A stretch of 64,000 bases of DNA from Ilumatobacter sp. (lineage in GTDB: Bacteria > Actinomycetota > Acidimicrobiia > Acidimicrobiales > Ilumatobacteraceae): positions 1-64,000 of the forward strand of contig NZ_JASJCS010000007.1 of assembly GCF_030065885.1 (NCBI RefSeq), given 5' to 3'. The position numbers and the translations under genes are program-made. Positions 41,306 to 50,187 of the stretch are shown here, piece after piece (position 1 is the stretch's first letter; each line of letters begins with the position of its first letter). The notes beneath the pieces were generated by a model. That model worked only from the letters and a program-made list of their open reading frames with translations, made no database searches and had not been told where the DNA came from.

Positions 41306-43636
41306 TCAACCGAGCGCGACGAGCGCGGCGTTGACGATCTGCTCCGGCAGCAGGTCGAAGAGGTCGTACAGCTCGTCGAGCGCACCGGACTGCCCGAACT
41401 CGTCGACGCCGACGGGCACGACGCGCTGTCCGAACACCGAACCGAGCCAGGCGAGCGCGTGGCTGGCAGCGTCGTGGACGGTCACGATCGGCGCGTGCCG
41501 TTCCGTGGGGTGGATCAGGTGCGCGAGGTGGTGATCGTGAGATGCGGGCCTGGCCCGGTTCGACGCATCGCGGGTGGCCGCTCGCCAACCGCGGAACAGG
41601 CGGTCGGGGCTGGTCAGGTCGAGCACCGTGACGGCGACGCCCTCGCTGGCGAGGAGGTCGGCGGCGGCGAGCACCTCGGGCGTCACGGCGCCGCACGTCG
41701 CCAGCACGACCAGGTCGTCGGTCGCCGCGCCGTCACGCAGCCGGTAGCCGCCGGCGAGCACGTGCTCCCGCAGCGTCTCGCGGCCGACGCGGTCGGCCGC
41801 ATCGGCGAAGGGTGTCTGATCGACGACCCGGGTCGACAGCCGGAGGTACAGCGACGTCCCGTCGGGACGCGTGAGGTCGACGAGGCCGTCGCACAGCAAC
41901 CAGTCGACGGCCTGGCCGAACGTCGGCTCGCAATACGTCAGCCCGGGGAGCTCGAGCCCGATCGACGGTGTGATCGTCGACTGGTGCGCGCCGCCTTCGG
42001 GCGCCAGCGTGATGCCCGCCGGCGTCCCGGCGACCACGAAGCGGCTACCGCTGTAGAGCGCATAGATCAGCGCATCGAGTCCTCGGCAGACGAACGGGTC
42101 GTAGACGGTGCCGACCGGGAGCAGCTGCTCGCCGTGGTGGTCATGGCTGACGCCCATCGCGCCGAGCAGCAGGAAGAGGTTCATCTCGCTGATGCCGAGC
42201 TCGATGTGGCGTCCCGACGGCCCTTGGAGCCACTTCAGCACTCGCGTCTCGGCCAGCGGATCGTCGATCTCCTCGGGCGAGAACACGCCGACCTTGTTGA
42301 TCCACGCCCCGAGATTGGTCGAGATCGAGACGTCGGGCGACGTGGTGACGATGCGCTCGCCATCGGGCGCCTCCGCGAGGGCGGCGAGCACCCGACCGAA
42401 CGTCTCCTGGGTCGACACCGGCCTGCCGACCGGCGGACCGGTGGCTGCCGGCAGATCGGCCAGTGGCGGCGACGACGCCTCGGGGTTGTTGATCTCACCG
42501 CCGACGGACGCACACACGCTGCCCGCGGGCGAGTCGGCGTCGAATCGGTCCCACTCGGTCGCCTCGGTCAGGCCGGCAGCGGTTCGAAGGTCGTCGATCT
42601 GGGAGGAGCTGAGCAGCGCCGCGTGGTTCATCGGGTCCCCGGCGATCGGCAGCCCCCAGCCCTTCACCGTGTAGGCGAACACGATGCTCGGACGATCGGT
42701 CACCTCGTCGCAAGCTCGGTAGCAGTCGAGCAGGAGGCCCAGGTCGTGCCCGCCGAGGTTGGTGACCAGCGCGGCCAACTCGTCGTCGTCCAGCCGGTCG
42801 CACAGGTCGACCAACTCGGACGGCGCGTCCTTGGTGAAGTGCGCTCTGAGGTCGGCTCCGGAGAGCGCGAACAGCGCCTGGTACCGCTCGTTGGACATGC
42901 CGTCGATGTGCTCGCGGAGGGCGTCGCCGCCGGACCGCTCGAAGGCGTCGGTCAGCCGCCGGCCGTACTTCGCCTCGACGACGTGCCAGCCGGCCGCTGC
43001 GAACTGGTCGATCAACATCCGGATCTTCATGCCCGGGATCACGCGGTCGAGGCTCTGCCGGTTGACGTCGACGACCAGCATCACGTTGCCGAGGCCCGGC
43101 ATCGTCGGGTCGGCGATCGCCTCCCAGATGTTCCCCTCGTCGAGCTCGGCGTCGCCGACGAGGGCGATGAAGCGCGGCGCTGGCCCGGTCCGCTCGCCGA
43201 AATGAGCGTCGACGTACCGGCGGACGGCAGCCGCGAACATCGGCGCCACGGCGCCGAGGCCGACGGAGCCCGTCGAGAAGTCGCGCACGTCGGGGTCCTT
43301 CGTCCGTGACGGGTACGCCTGGAGTCCACCTCGCTGGCGGAGCGTGGTCAGCCAGCTGCGGTCGAGCTCGCCAGTGAGGTACTTGATCGCGTGGTACACG
43401 GGCGACGCGTGCGGCTTCACCGCGACCTTGTCCGTGCTCCGGAGGTGGCCGAACCAGAGCGACGTCATGATGCCGACCATCGACGCCGACGATGCCTGGT
43501 GGCCGCCGACCTTCATGCCACTCGGGTTCGGGCGGTCGTGGTTGGCGTGGTCGACGATGCGGGTGGCGAGCCACAGGACCCGCCGCTGGATGTCTTCCAG
43601 GGTGACGAGGTCGCGATCGTCGCGGTCGTCGGGCAT
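41306..43636 (-). CDS. AceE/transketolase-like thiamine-diphosphate E1 enzyme
   Basis: 776 aa. The N-terminal TPP half contains GGHQASSASMVGIMTSLWFG, PHASPVYHAIKYLTG, STGSVGLGAVAPMFAA and GDAELDEGNIWEAI. The mid region has FAYTVKGWGLPIAGDPMNH. The pyrimidine-binding half has LGISEMNLFLLLGAMGVSHD with the catalytic Glu. It is the homodimeric pyruvate dehydrogenase E1 type (AceE ~880 aa) but shorter, so it could instead be a transketolase-like or 2-oxoacid enzyme. No E2/E3 genes are nearby. It lies upstream of the Coq4-like gene on the same strand. Confidence 0.85.
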   Translation of the reverse strand: MPDDRDDRDLVTLEDIQRRVLWLATRIVDHANHDRPNPSGMKVGGHQASSASMVGIMTSLWFGHLRSTDKVAVKPHASPVYHAIKYLTGELDRSWLTTLRQRGGLQAYPSRTKDPDVRDFSTGSVGLGAVAPMFAAAVRRYVDAHFGERTGPAPRFIALVGDAELDEGNIWEAIADPTMPGLGNVMLVVDVNRQSLDRVIPGMKIRMLIDQFAAAGWHVVEAKYGRRLTDAFERSGGDALREHIDGMSNERYQALFALSGADLRAHFTKDAPSELVDLCDRLDDDELAALVTNLGGHDLGLLLDCYRACDEVTDRPSIVFAYTVKGWGLPIAGDPMNHAALLSSSQIDDLRTAAGLTEATEWDRFDADSPAGSVCASVGGEINNPEASSPPLADLPAATGPPVGRPVSTQETFGRVLAALAEAPDGERIVTTSPDVSISTNLGAWINKVGVFSPEEIDDPLAETRVLKWLQGPSGRHIELGISEMNLFLLLGAMGVSHDHHGEQLLPVGTVYDPFVCRGLDALIYALYSGSRFVVAGTPAGITLAPEGGAHQSTITPSIGLELPGLTYCEPTFGQAVDWLLCDGLVDLTRPDGTSLYLRLSTRVVDQTPFADAADRVGRETLREHVLAGGYRLRDGAATDDLVVLATCGAVTPEVLAAADLLASEGVAVTVLDLTSPDRLFRGWRAATRDASNRARPASHDHHLAHLIHPTERHAPIVTVHDAASHALAWLGSVFGQRVVPVGVDEFGQSGALDELYDLFDLLPEQIVNAALVALG

Positions 43637-43653
43637 CGATCGAGCTCGTGGCC

Positions 43654-44418
43654 TCAGTTGCCCTGCACGGCCAGCCAGCCGGCCAGCACGCCTTCGTCGC
43701 CGAGCGGGCTCAGGTCGTCGCCGTCGCCGCGGCCCATCAGCCGGAGCAGGAGTTGGCCTGCCGGTCCGCGGAGTGCCGCGTCGCCCTTCTGGTGCTCGCG
43801 AACGACGTGGTAGCCGTCGCGGTCGGACCACACCAGCCACTCGCCGTCGACGTCGGTGCAGTGCACGTGGAGGCTGCCGGCGGGCAGCTCCCGGCCCGGC
43901 TTGGTGACGACGCGCGGGATCATCGCGCTGAAGTACTCGTCGATCCCATCGCTCGCCAGCACCGGATCGAGCGGCGTCTCGGTGCCGACCGCGTGCTGCG
44001 CGTCCCAGCGGTGCACCGCCGTCTCGTGCGCCTGGCGACGGGGCCAGAAGCCGGCGACCTGCTCGGTCGGCCACGGGTGCCAGGCGGGCGAGCGGAGATC
44101 GACATGACGGAGCAGTTCGGCCAGCGCGGCGGCGCCCGCTCGGAACCAGGCGGCCGCCGCGGCGGGGTCGTACGTCTCCAGGGCGGCCGCCTCGTCGGCT
44201 GTCGGTGATCGGCCCTCGCTGACGCAGAACGTCGCCCAGCGATGGATCTGCCCGGTGTGTTCGGTGAGTCTCGACAGCGTCCAACCCGGGCACGACGGCA
44301 CGTCGACGCCGAGGTCGGCGGTGTCGAGCACCGCAGCGAACCGCCCGGCGTCGCGCAGGACGTGATCGGCGTACTCAGCGGGCGTGAGGTCGGGTTCGAA
44401 GCTCGGCGGGGCGTTCAC
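43654..44418 (-). CDS. Maleylpyruvate isomerase/mycothiol-dependent (TIGR03083-type) protein
   Basis: 254 aa. SCPGWTLSRLTEHTGQIHRWA marks the DinB-like helix with metal His, and RRQAHETAVHRWDAQHAVG the second His pair; an MDMPI C-terminal domain follows (LHVHCTDVDGEWLVW). Substrate unknown. The GTG at 44418 has TACCGT 8 nt upstream and diverges from nfuA. Confidence 0.85.
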   Translation of the reverse strand: MNAPPSFEPDLTPAEYADHVLRDAGRFAAVLDTADLGVDVPSCPGWTLSRLTEHTGQIHRWATFCVSEGRSPTADEAAALETYDPAAAAAWFRAGAAALAELLRHVDLRSPAWHPWPTEQVAGFWPRRQAHETAVHRWDAQHAVGTETPLDPVLASDGIDEYFSAMIPRVVTKPGRELPAGSLHVHCTDVDGEWLVWSDRDGYHVVREHQKGDAALRGPAGQLLLRLMGRGDGDDLSPLGDEGVLAGWLAVQGN

Positions 44419-44443
44419 GATGCCCGACGGTAGCCTCGGCAAC
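44419..44443. promoter_or_regulatory. Overlapping divergent -10 elements between a TIGR03083 gene and nfuA
   Basis: In the 25-bp gap, ACGGTAGCCT holds TAGCCT for nfuA (44431-44436, 7 nt before ATG) and TACCGT on the other strand (8 nt before GTG). The two hexamers share the central TA. No ribosome sites are present. Confidence 0.5.
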
Positions 44444-45103
44444 ATGAGCCCTCTCGAAGCGTTGGCCTCCGGTGGCGGCGACGGGCAGGCGAGCCGCCCG
44501 ATCATCACCATCACCGACGCCGCGCTCGCGAAGCTGCTCGAGCTGCGGGCGGACGAGGCCGACGCCGAGCAACTCGGCCTCCGCTTGGCCATCGCCTCCG
44601 GTCCCGGAGAGGACTTCCGCTACGACCTGAGCTTCGACGAGTTCCTGAAGGCGGCGTTCACCGATGAAGTTCGCACCCACGAAGGGAGCGACGGCGCGTC
44701 GGTGAAGGTCATCGTCCCGGGCGATCACGTCGAGCTGCTGCAAGACGCCACGCTCGACTTCACCGACACCCAGGGCCTCGTCATCCGCAACCCCAACCGG
44801 CCGCAGGCCCCCGACATCGAGGGCCTGACCAACGATGACGAGCTGTCGGCCGAGATCGAGGCCATCGTGTCGGGCGAGGTCAACCCTGCGCTCGCCGCTC
44901 ACGGCGGGTTCGTCACCTACGTCGGCCACGACGGCGAGGGCACCGCGTACATGACCATGGGCGGCGGCTGTCACGGCTGCTCGATGAGCAAGATGACCAT
45001 GCTCGACGGCGTCCAGACGATGCTCAGCGAGGCCCTGCCGGCCGTGCAGCGGGTCAAGGACCTCACCGACCACTCGACCGGCGAGAACCCCTACTACAGC
45101 TGA
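44444..45103 (+). CDS. nfuA: Fe-S cluster carrier NfuA
   Basis: 219 aa. The N-terminal half is an IscA/HesB-like domain without the cysteines (ITITDAALAKLLELRADEADAEQ), and the C-terminal NifU-like domain has GGGCHGCSMSKMTM, the CxxC that holds a [4Fe-4S] cluster. This degenerate-A-type plus NifU layout is the standard NfuA. Delivers clusters to targets such as lipoate synthase or aconitase. Apparently leaderless (TAGCCT 7 nt upstream). Confidence 0.93.
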   Translation: MSPLEALASGGGDGQASRPIITITDAALAKLLELRADEADAEQLGLRLAIASGPGEDFRYDLSFDEFLKAAFTDEVRTHEGSDGASVKVIVPGDHVELLQDATLDFTDTQGLVIRNPNRPQAPDIEGLTNDDELSAEIEAIVSGEVNPALAAHGGFVTYVGHDGEGTAYMTMGGGCHGCSMSKMTMLDGVQTMLSEALPAVQRVKDLTDHSTGENPYYS

Positions 45104-45187
45104 CGGGCCGGTCAGCTCGACCGCTGCACCGAGGGGATTCCGCGACGAGTCGGGAACCGCGCGGGCGGTGGCGTCGTACAGGTCGGC

Positions 45188-45700
45188 ATGCACTGCAACA
45201 CGCTGACATCGACGATCAGGCGGGCGGCCGCGCCGAGCGACTTCCGGCAGGCTGCGGCCCTGCTGCACGACTACGCCGAGTGGATCCGCGCCGCGACCGG
45301 CCTCGAGCCCTTCACCGAGCAGCCGGGCTTCGAGGCCGAGCTCCGGCGCCTGTCCGCCGAGTACGGGGGAGAAGGTGCCGCGCTGTACGTGGCGTTCGAC
45401 GGTGACCTCGCCGTCGGCACGATCGCCGTTCGCCGTCACGCCGATGGTCGCGCCGAGCTGAAGCGGATGTACGTCCGGCCCGTGGCGCGTGGGCGAGGCG
45501 TCGCGGACCGGCTGATCCGGTCGGTGATCACGGCCGCAGCGGACGACGGCTGTCGGGAGCTGTGGCTCGAGAGCCTCCGTGGTGTGATGGACCCGGCGAT
45601 CCGGCTCTACGAGCGGCACGGCTTCCGCGCCACGGACCGGGGCCTCGGATCGCTCACGGTCGACGGCATCGTCACGATGGCACGCCCGCTCGGCGGCTGA
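45188..45700 (+). CDS. GNAT-family N-acetyltransferase
   Basis: 170 aa. ELKRMYVRPVARGRGVADRLIRSVI carries the acetyl-CoA loop (RxxGxA), and RLYERHGFRATDR the C-terminal motif. Acceptor unknown. The ATG at 45188 follows TACAGG at 5 nt; no ribosome site. The short inverted repeat CGGTC/GACCG at 45109-45123 lies between nfuA and this gene. Confidence 0.85.
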   Translation: MHCNTLTSTIRRAAAPSDFRQAAALLHDYAEWIRAATGLEPFTEQPGFEAELRRLSAEYGGEGAALYVAFDGDLAVGTIAVRRHADGRAELKRMYVRPVARGRGVADRLIRSVITAAADDGCRELWLESLRGVMDPAIRLYERHGFRATDRGLGSLTVDGIVTMARPLGG

Positions 45701-45730
45701 GCCGCGCGCCGAGCTGCCTACGCTCGGCGC

Positions 45731-46384
45731 GTGGACATCGCCACCCTCTACGTGACCGCGCAGCGGTCGTTCTGCGAGCTGTTCGCTTCGCTCGACGACG
45801 GTGAGCGCGCGCTGCCGGTGCCCTGCAACCCGCTGTGGAGCGTCCGTGACGTGTTGTCGCACGTGGCCGGCATCGCCGACGACGTGGTCGAGGGACGGGT
45901 CGAGGGCGCCGCAACCGATCCCTGGACGGCCGTGCAGGTGGAGCGGTGGCGTGGCACCGACTGGCGAGCGCTGGTCGATCAGTGGTCTGATCAGGCGCCG
46001 ATGGTCGGCTCGATGCTCGCGGCGATCGAGGAGCGCCGGCCACCGCTCGATTGCCACTCACACGAGCACGACGTGCGGCACGCGGTCGGGCGGGCGGGCA
46101 ACCAGGACTCGGATCTGATCCGCTGGATGTCGACCCTGTTCGACGACTCGAGTGTCGGTCGGTCGGTCGAGGTGCACTTCGCCGATGGCGCGACGACGGT
46201 CATCGACGGTGACGATCCGGCGATCGAGCTGCGCAACATCAGCCGATTCGAGTTCGTCCGGTCACGGCTCGGTCGCCGATCGCGCGCGCAGGTGGCGGCC
46301 TACGCCTGGAGCGAGGCGCCCCACCACGCGCTCCTCGACGAGTGGTTCGTGTTCGGCCCTGCGTCCGACGACATCGACGAGTGA
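45731..46384 (+). CDS. TIGR03083-type DinB-like protein
   Basis: 217 aa: CNPLWSVRDVLSHVAGIADDVVEG gives the first metal His, HSHEHDVRHAVGRAG the second cluster, as in mycothiol-dependent maleylpyruvate isomerase homologues. Third member of the family in this window. The GTG at 45731 has TACGCT 6 nt upstream and no ribosome site. Confidence 0.82.
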   Translation: MDIATLYVTAQRSFCELFASLDDGERALPVPCNPLWSVRDVLSHVAGIADDVVEGRVEGAATDPWTAVQVERWRGTDWRALVDQWSDQAPMVGSMLAAIEERRPPLDCHSHEHDVRHAVGRAGNQDSDLIRWMSTLFDDSSVGRSVEVHFADGATTVIDGDDPAIELRNISRFEFVRSRLGRRSRAQVAAYAWSEAPHHALLDEWFVFGPASDDIDE

Positions 46385-46409
46385 TGCGATCTGCCCTCCC
46401 GCCGTGGTG

Positions 46410-47366
46410 TCACCGCGTGCCGGCGACAGCAGCATCGAGGGCGACGATCAGCGGATGGGCGCGATCGATCTCCGTGCTGCAACTGCGGGCACCCCACTGC
46501 AGGCTCCCGCCCTCGTACACCTGGTAGAGCCGTTCGCCGCCGTCGTAGGCGGTCGGGCAGGTGCCCGTGAACTCGCCGAGCTCCGGGCTGGCGGACTCGA
46601 GCGAGGGGATCGCTGCCATCAGCGCGACGGCGTCGTACGAACCTGCGGCGAGGTCGAGGCCGTCGTCGAACGTCCAGAGGCCGTCGGACCAGAACCGCCA
46701 CCGGGCGCCGCAGCCGTCGTTCGGACACAGACCGCCGACGTCGGACACCCCGGCAACCAGCTGTGGCGTATCGGCGCGGCCGTCCCGCTCGGCCTCGACG
46801 CGGGCGCGCTCGGCCTCGAAGAAGTCGATCAGCGGGTCGTCGGGGCGGACCTCGACGAAGCAGAGATCGATCTCGGTGTCGCCGACGAGAACGATCGGTG
46901 CGTTGCCGTCGACTTCGCGGCCGCAGTCGGTCGTGCCGGTCGCGAACTCCGCCAGGTCGAACTGGCCGACGAGCGCCTGCAGCACATCGAGCTCGTAGTC
47001 CGCGACGACGTCGCCGCGTGACGAGCGCAGCACCACGGTCGCATCGGATCGGAACCCAAGATCGAAGTCGCAGCGGTCGCATTCGCCGCCGGGCATGCGG
47101 TACCGCGCGAGGAGCTTGCCCGACGCCGCCACGGCAGCGGGTGCCTGGGCCGTCGGCGGGGGCCGCGTGTCGGTCGGCTCGGTGCTGGGGTTGGGGACGG
47201 AGCCGGTCGTCGTCGTGGTGGCCGCCGGTGACGACGCGGTCACCGACTCGGTGGGAGGCGTGCGTGCGTCGAGCGAAGCGGGGTCGATGGCGGCCTCGGG
47301 GTCGCCGCAGGCGACGGCGCCGAGTGCGAGGAGGAGCAGGGGCGGCACGATGAGGCGCTGGCGCAT
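46410..47366 (-). CDS. Putative lipoprotein, Cys-rich, unknown function
   Basis: 318 aa. Signal with LGAVAC (Cys ~20), a Thr/Pro/Ser linker to ~75, then a folded part with paired cysteines: GGECDRCDFDLGF, LCPNDGCGARW, TCPT and RSCSTE. No family recognised; exported and disulfide-stabilised by inference. It follows the PLP enzyme gene by 34 bp on the same strand. Confidence 0.75.
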   Translation of the reverse strand: MRQRLIVPPLLLLALGAVACGDPEAAIDPASLDARTPPTESVTASSPAATTTTTGSVPNPSTEPTDTRPPPTAQAPAAVAASGKLLARYRMPGGECDRCDFDLGFRSDATVVLRSSRGDVVADYELDVLQALVGQFDLAEFATGTTDCGREVDGNAPIVLVGDTEIDLCFVEVRPDDPLIDFFEAERARVEAERDGRADTPQLVAGVSDVGGLCPNDGCGARWRFWSDGLWTFDDGLDLAAGSYDAVALMAAIPSLESASPELGEFTGTCPTAYDGGERLYQVYEGGSLQWGARSCSTEIDRAHPLIVALDAAVAGTR

Positions 47367-47400
47367 GGTGCTAGGACGTCGCTCGTCGACCGCGGGTTCC

Positions 47401-48570
47401 TCAGCCGAGCGCGGTCGTGAGGTCGGCGATGAGGTCGGCTGGGTCCTCGAGGCCGACGCTGACCCGAACGAGGCCGTCGGTCACGCCGGTCAGCTCTTGC
47501 TCGGCGGGCGTCAGGCTGGCGTGGGTCGTCGTCTTGGGGTGGCAGACGAGCGTCTCGGGCCCGCCGAGCGATGTCGCGCAGCGAGCGACCTGCAACCGGT
47601 CGATCAGTGCGCGGGCCGACTCGGTGCCGCCTGCCAGTTCGAAGGCGAGCACGGTGCCGTGCTGGCGCATCTGGCGCTTGGCGAGATCGTGCTGCGGGTG
47701 CGACGCCAAACCCGGGTAGTGGACGGTGGTCACCGCCGGGTGCTGCTCGACCCACTCGGCGAGGTGCAACGCGGTCTCACACTGGTGTGCGGTCCGCACG
47801 GCCATCGTGCGGACGCCGCGCAGGGCGTTCAGGGCGTCGAACGGCGACGCCATGGCGCCGTGCAGCACGCCGTACCCCCAGATCGCGTCGATCAGGTCCT
47901 TCTCGCCCGCGATCACCCCGATCGTGGCGTCGTTGTGGCCGGCGATGCCCTTCGTGGCCGAGTGCACGACGAGGTCGACGCCGTGGGCGAGCGGTTGCTG
48001 ACCGAGCGGCGTCGCGAACGTCGAGTCGACGACCGTGAACGGGCCCATGATCGAACCGAGCTCGTGGAGGTCGCACAGCTCGAGGCGCGGGTTGGACGGC
48101 GTCTCGGCCAGGACCATCGTGGTCTGCCCGGGGCGAACGGCGGCAGTGAAGGCGCTCGGGTCGGTGCCGTCGACGAGTGTCACCTCGATCCCGAGCCGTG
48201 CGCACGGGCCCTGCACGAACGCCAGTGTGCCGGCGTACAGCTGGCGGGCGGCGACGATGTGGTCACCGGCCGAGCACAGCGCGAACACGACCGATGCGAT
48301 GGCGCCCATCCCCGAGGCGAACGCCATGGCGTCCTCGGCATCCTCGAGCTCGGCGACGGCTTCCTCGAACGACCGCACGGTCGGGTTGGCGTACCTGCCG
48401 TAGAACTCGTCGGCACGGAGCGCCGTCGCGCGCCGGTGGGCGTCGTCCATGCTGCCGGACTCCCAGACGCTCGACGCCCACAGCGCCGGCGCGAGCGACG
48501 AGGCGCTGGCGCGGCGGCCGGCACGGATGGCGGCCGTGCTGGGCTTCACCGGGCGTTCGTCACGCGACAC
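47401..48570 (-). CDS. Cys/Met-metabolism PLP-dependent lyase
   Basis: 389 aa of the cystathionine gamma-synthase/gamma-lyase/O-acetylhomoserine family. FYGRYANPTVRSFEEAVAELEDAEDAMAFASGMGAI is the PLP-phosphate region; SATKGIAGHND contains the Schiff-base Lys; VVDSTFATPLGQQPLAHGVD precedes it. Which reaction (synthase or lyase) cannot be told. The GTG at 48570 overlaps the upstream VOC gene by 11 nt. Confidence 0.9.
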   Translation of the reverse strand: MSRDERPVKPSTAAIRAGRRASASSLAPALWASSVWESGSMDDAHRRATALRADEFYGRYANPTVRSFEEAVAELEDAEDAMAFASGMGAIASVVFALCSAGDHIVAARQLYAGTLAFVQGPCARLGIEVTLVDGTDPSAFTAAVRPGQTTMVLAETPSNPRLELCDLHELGSIMGPFTVVDSTFATPLGQQPLAHGVDLVVHSATKGIAGHNDATIGVIAGEKDLIDAIWGYGVLHGAMASPFDALNALRGVRTMAVRTAHQCETALHLAEWVEQHPAVTTVHYPGLASHPQHDLAKRQMRQHGTVLAFELAGGTESARALIDRLQVARCATSLGGPETLVCHPKTTTHASLTPAEQELTGVTDGLVRVSVGLEDPADLIADLTTALG

Positions 48571-48970
48571 AGAACTCGTTGCCCTCGGGGTCGGCCATCA
48601 CCATCCACCACTCGCCGTTCTCGTCGACGCGGCGGATCTCGGTGGCGCCGGCCTCGCGGAGCTCGGTGATCTTCGTCATCCTGGCGTCGTCGGTGCGACC
48701 AGCGCGGACGTCGAGGTGGACCCGGTTCTTGACGGTCTTCTTCTCGGGCACCCGCAGGAACAGGATCCGCGGGCCGACCTTGTCGGGGTCGACGATCGCC
48801 CCGATCGAGCCCGCCGGAGGGACCGGTACCCCGTTCGACCGGAGGAAGTCCTCCCACGACAGGTAGCCGGCCGGCGGTGGTTCCTCGACGTAGCCGAGCG
48901 CGGTCGACCAGAAGGCGCACATGACGTGCGCGTCCTGACAGTCGATCGTGATCTGGAACGGCGTCCCCAT
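48560..48970 (-). CDS. VOC/glyoxalase-superfamily protein
   Basis: 136 aa: ITIDCQDAHVMCAFWSTALGY, NRVHLDVRA and the C-terminal WMVMADPEGNEFCVA typical of actinobacterial VOC proteins. Ligand unknown. It starts a unit with the PLP lyase and diverges from a second VOC gene; TACCGT lies 7 nt before the ATG. Confidence 0.88.
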   Translation of the reverse strand: MGTPFQITIDCQDAHVMCAFWSTALGYVEEPPPAGYLSWEDFLRSNGVPVPPAGSIGAIVDPDKVGPRILFLRVPEKKTVKNRVHLDVRAGRTDDARMTKITELREAGATEIRRVDENGEWWMVMADPEGNEFCVA

Positions 48971-48988
48971 CGGTCGTACGGTACAGCC
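48971..48988. promoter_or_regulatory. Bidirectional leaderless promoter between two VOC genes
   Basis: The 18-bp gap contains GTACGGTAC: TACGGT at 48977-48982 is 6 nt before the + ATG, and its overlapping complement TACCGT is 7 nt before the - ATG. Both genes lack a ribosome site, so transcripts probably begin at the start codons. Confidence 0.55.
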
Positions 48989-49339
48989 ATGGCCATCGGC
49001 AGCCTGAACGAGATCGTGTTCGACTCCTCAAACCCCGAGGCCCTCGCCCGTTTCTGGCAGGCGCTGATCGGTGGCGAGGTCGAGGTCGAGGGCGACGACT
49101 GGGCCGCGCTCGACGGCGATGCCGACGGGTTCTACATCGTGTTCCAGCGCGTTTCCGAGCGGAAGTCGGCCAAGAACCGCCTGCGCCTGAACGTCGACGT
49201 CGACGATCTCGAGTCGGCCACCGACGACGCCGAGCTGCTCGGCGCCCGCAAGATCGGTGGCACCGACGACCACGGGAACGGCACGTTCCAGGTCATGGCC
49301 GACCCGGATGGCAACGAGTTCTGCCTGCTCGCCACCTGA
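48989..49339 (+). CDS. VOC/glyoxalase-superfamily protein
   Basis: 116 aa: LNEIVFDSSNPEALARFWQALIGGEVEV, NRLRLNVDVDDLESATDDAELLGA and VMADPDGNEFCLL. Homologous to its divergent neighbour, most visible in the shared ADPxGNEFC end. Ligand unknown. Confidence 0.88.
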   Translation: MAIGSLNEIVFDSSNPEALARFWQALIGGEVEVEGDDWAALDGDADGFYIVFQRVSERKSAKNRLRLNVDVDDLESATDDAELLGARKIGGTDDHGNGTFQVMADPDGNEFCLLAT

Positions 49340-49372
49340 CGCCGCGCCCGGCAACCCGGCCCGGGGCGGGTC

Positions 49373-50170
49373 TCAGCCCCGCAGCCGCTCGACGATCTCG
49401 TCGTGGAGGTGGCCGTTCGAGCTGATCGCCGCCGGGCCGAGGTGGGTCCCGTCCCCGAGTCGGTTGGTCAGGCGACCGCCGGCCTCCTCGACGACGACCT
49501 TGACGGCCGCGATGTCGTACGGCGCGACGCCGACCGCGTCGATCGCGACGTCGAGGCCGCCTTCCGCGACGAGGCAGTGTTGCCAGAAGTCGCCGAACCC
49601 GCGGGCTCGCCGCGCCTGCTGGGCGATCGCCGCGAGCTCGCCCGTGAGGCCCAGCTCGTCCCAGCCGGCGCTGAACGTCACGCTGACCTGCGCGAGGGCG
49701 AGCTCGGCGACGTCGGAGACCCCGATGCGCCGACCGTCGACGTGAGCGCCGTGCCCGCTGGCACCCCACCACCGCCGGCCGAGCGCCGGCGCCGAGACGA
49801 CGCCGACGACCGGCGCGTCGTCGTGGGTCAGCGCGATCAACGTCGCCCACACCGGCAATCCGCGCACGAATCCCGACGTGCCGTCGATCGGATCGACGAT
49901 CCACCGCCACGGCGATCGGGCGTCGCCTTGCAGACCGTGCTCTTCGCCGAGGAATCCGTGTGCCGGGCGTTCGGCGAGTACGCGGTTCGCGAGCAGTGCC
50001 TCGGCCTGCCGGTCGACCTCGGTGACCTCGGTGCGGTCGTCCTTCCAGCCGAGCGTGAAGTCGGCGCTCTCGAACCGCGGCAACGTGAACCCGTCGGCGG
50101 CGTCCGCCAGCGACAGCGCGAAGGCCAGCTCGCCGTCGAGGTCGTGCGCCATCGGCGTGCCGTCAGCCAT
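49373..50170 (-). CDS. hisN: Histidinol-phosphatase of the inositol-monophosphatase family
   Basis: 265 aa. Metal motifs GEEHG and WIVDPIDGTSGFVRGLPVW, then AVGVAPYDIAAVKVVVEEAGGR with the third Asp. The actinobacterial IMPase clade with TSGFVRG is annotated as histidinol-phosphatase HisN; a generic inositol phosphatase remains possible. The ATG at 50170 is 17 bp after dxs on the same strand. Confidence 0.82.
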   Translation of the reverse strand: MADGTPMAHDLDGELAFALSLADAADGFTLPRFESADFTLGWKDDRTEVTEVDRQAEALLANRVLAERPAHGFLGEEHGLQGDARSPWRWIVDPIDGTSGFVRGLPVWATLIALTHDDAPVVGVVSAPALGRRWWGASGHGAHVDGRRIGVSDVAELALAQVSVTFSAGWDELGLTGELAAIAQQARRARGFGDFWQHCLVAEGGLDVAIDAVGVAPYDIAAVKVVVEEAGGRLTNRLGDGTHLGPAAISSNGHLHDEIVERLRG

Positions 50171-50187
50171 CGAGCATCGGCAGCCGG

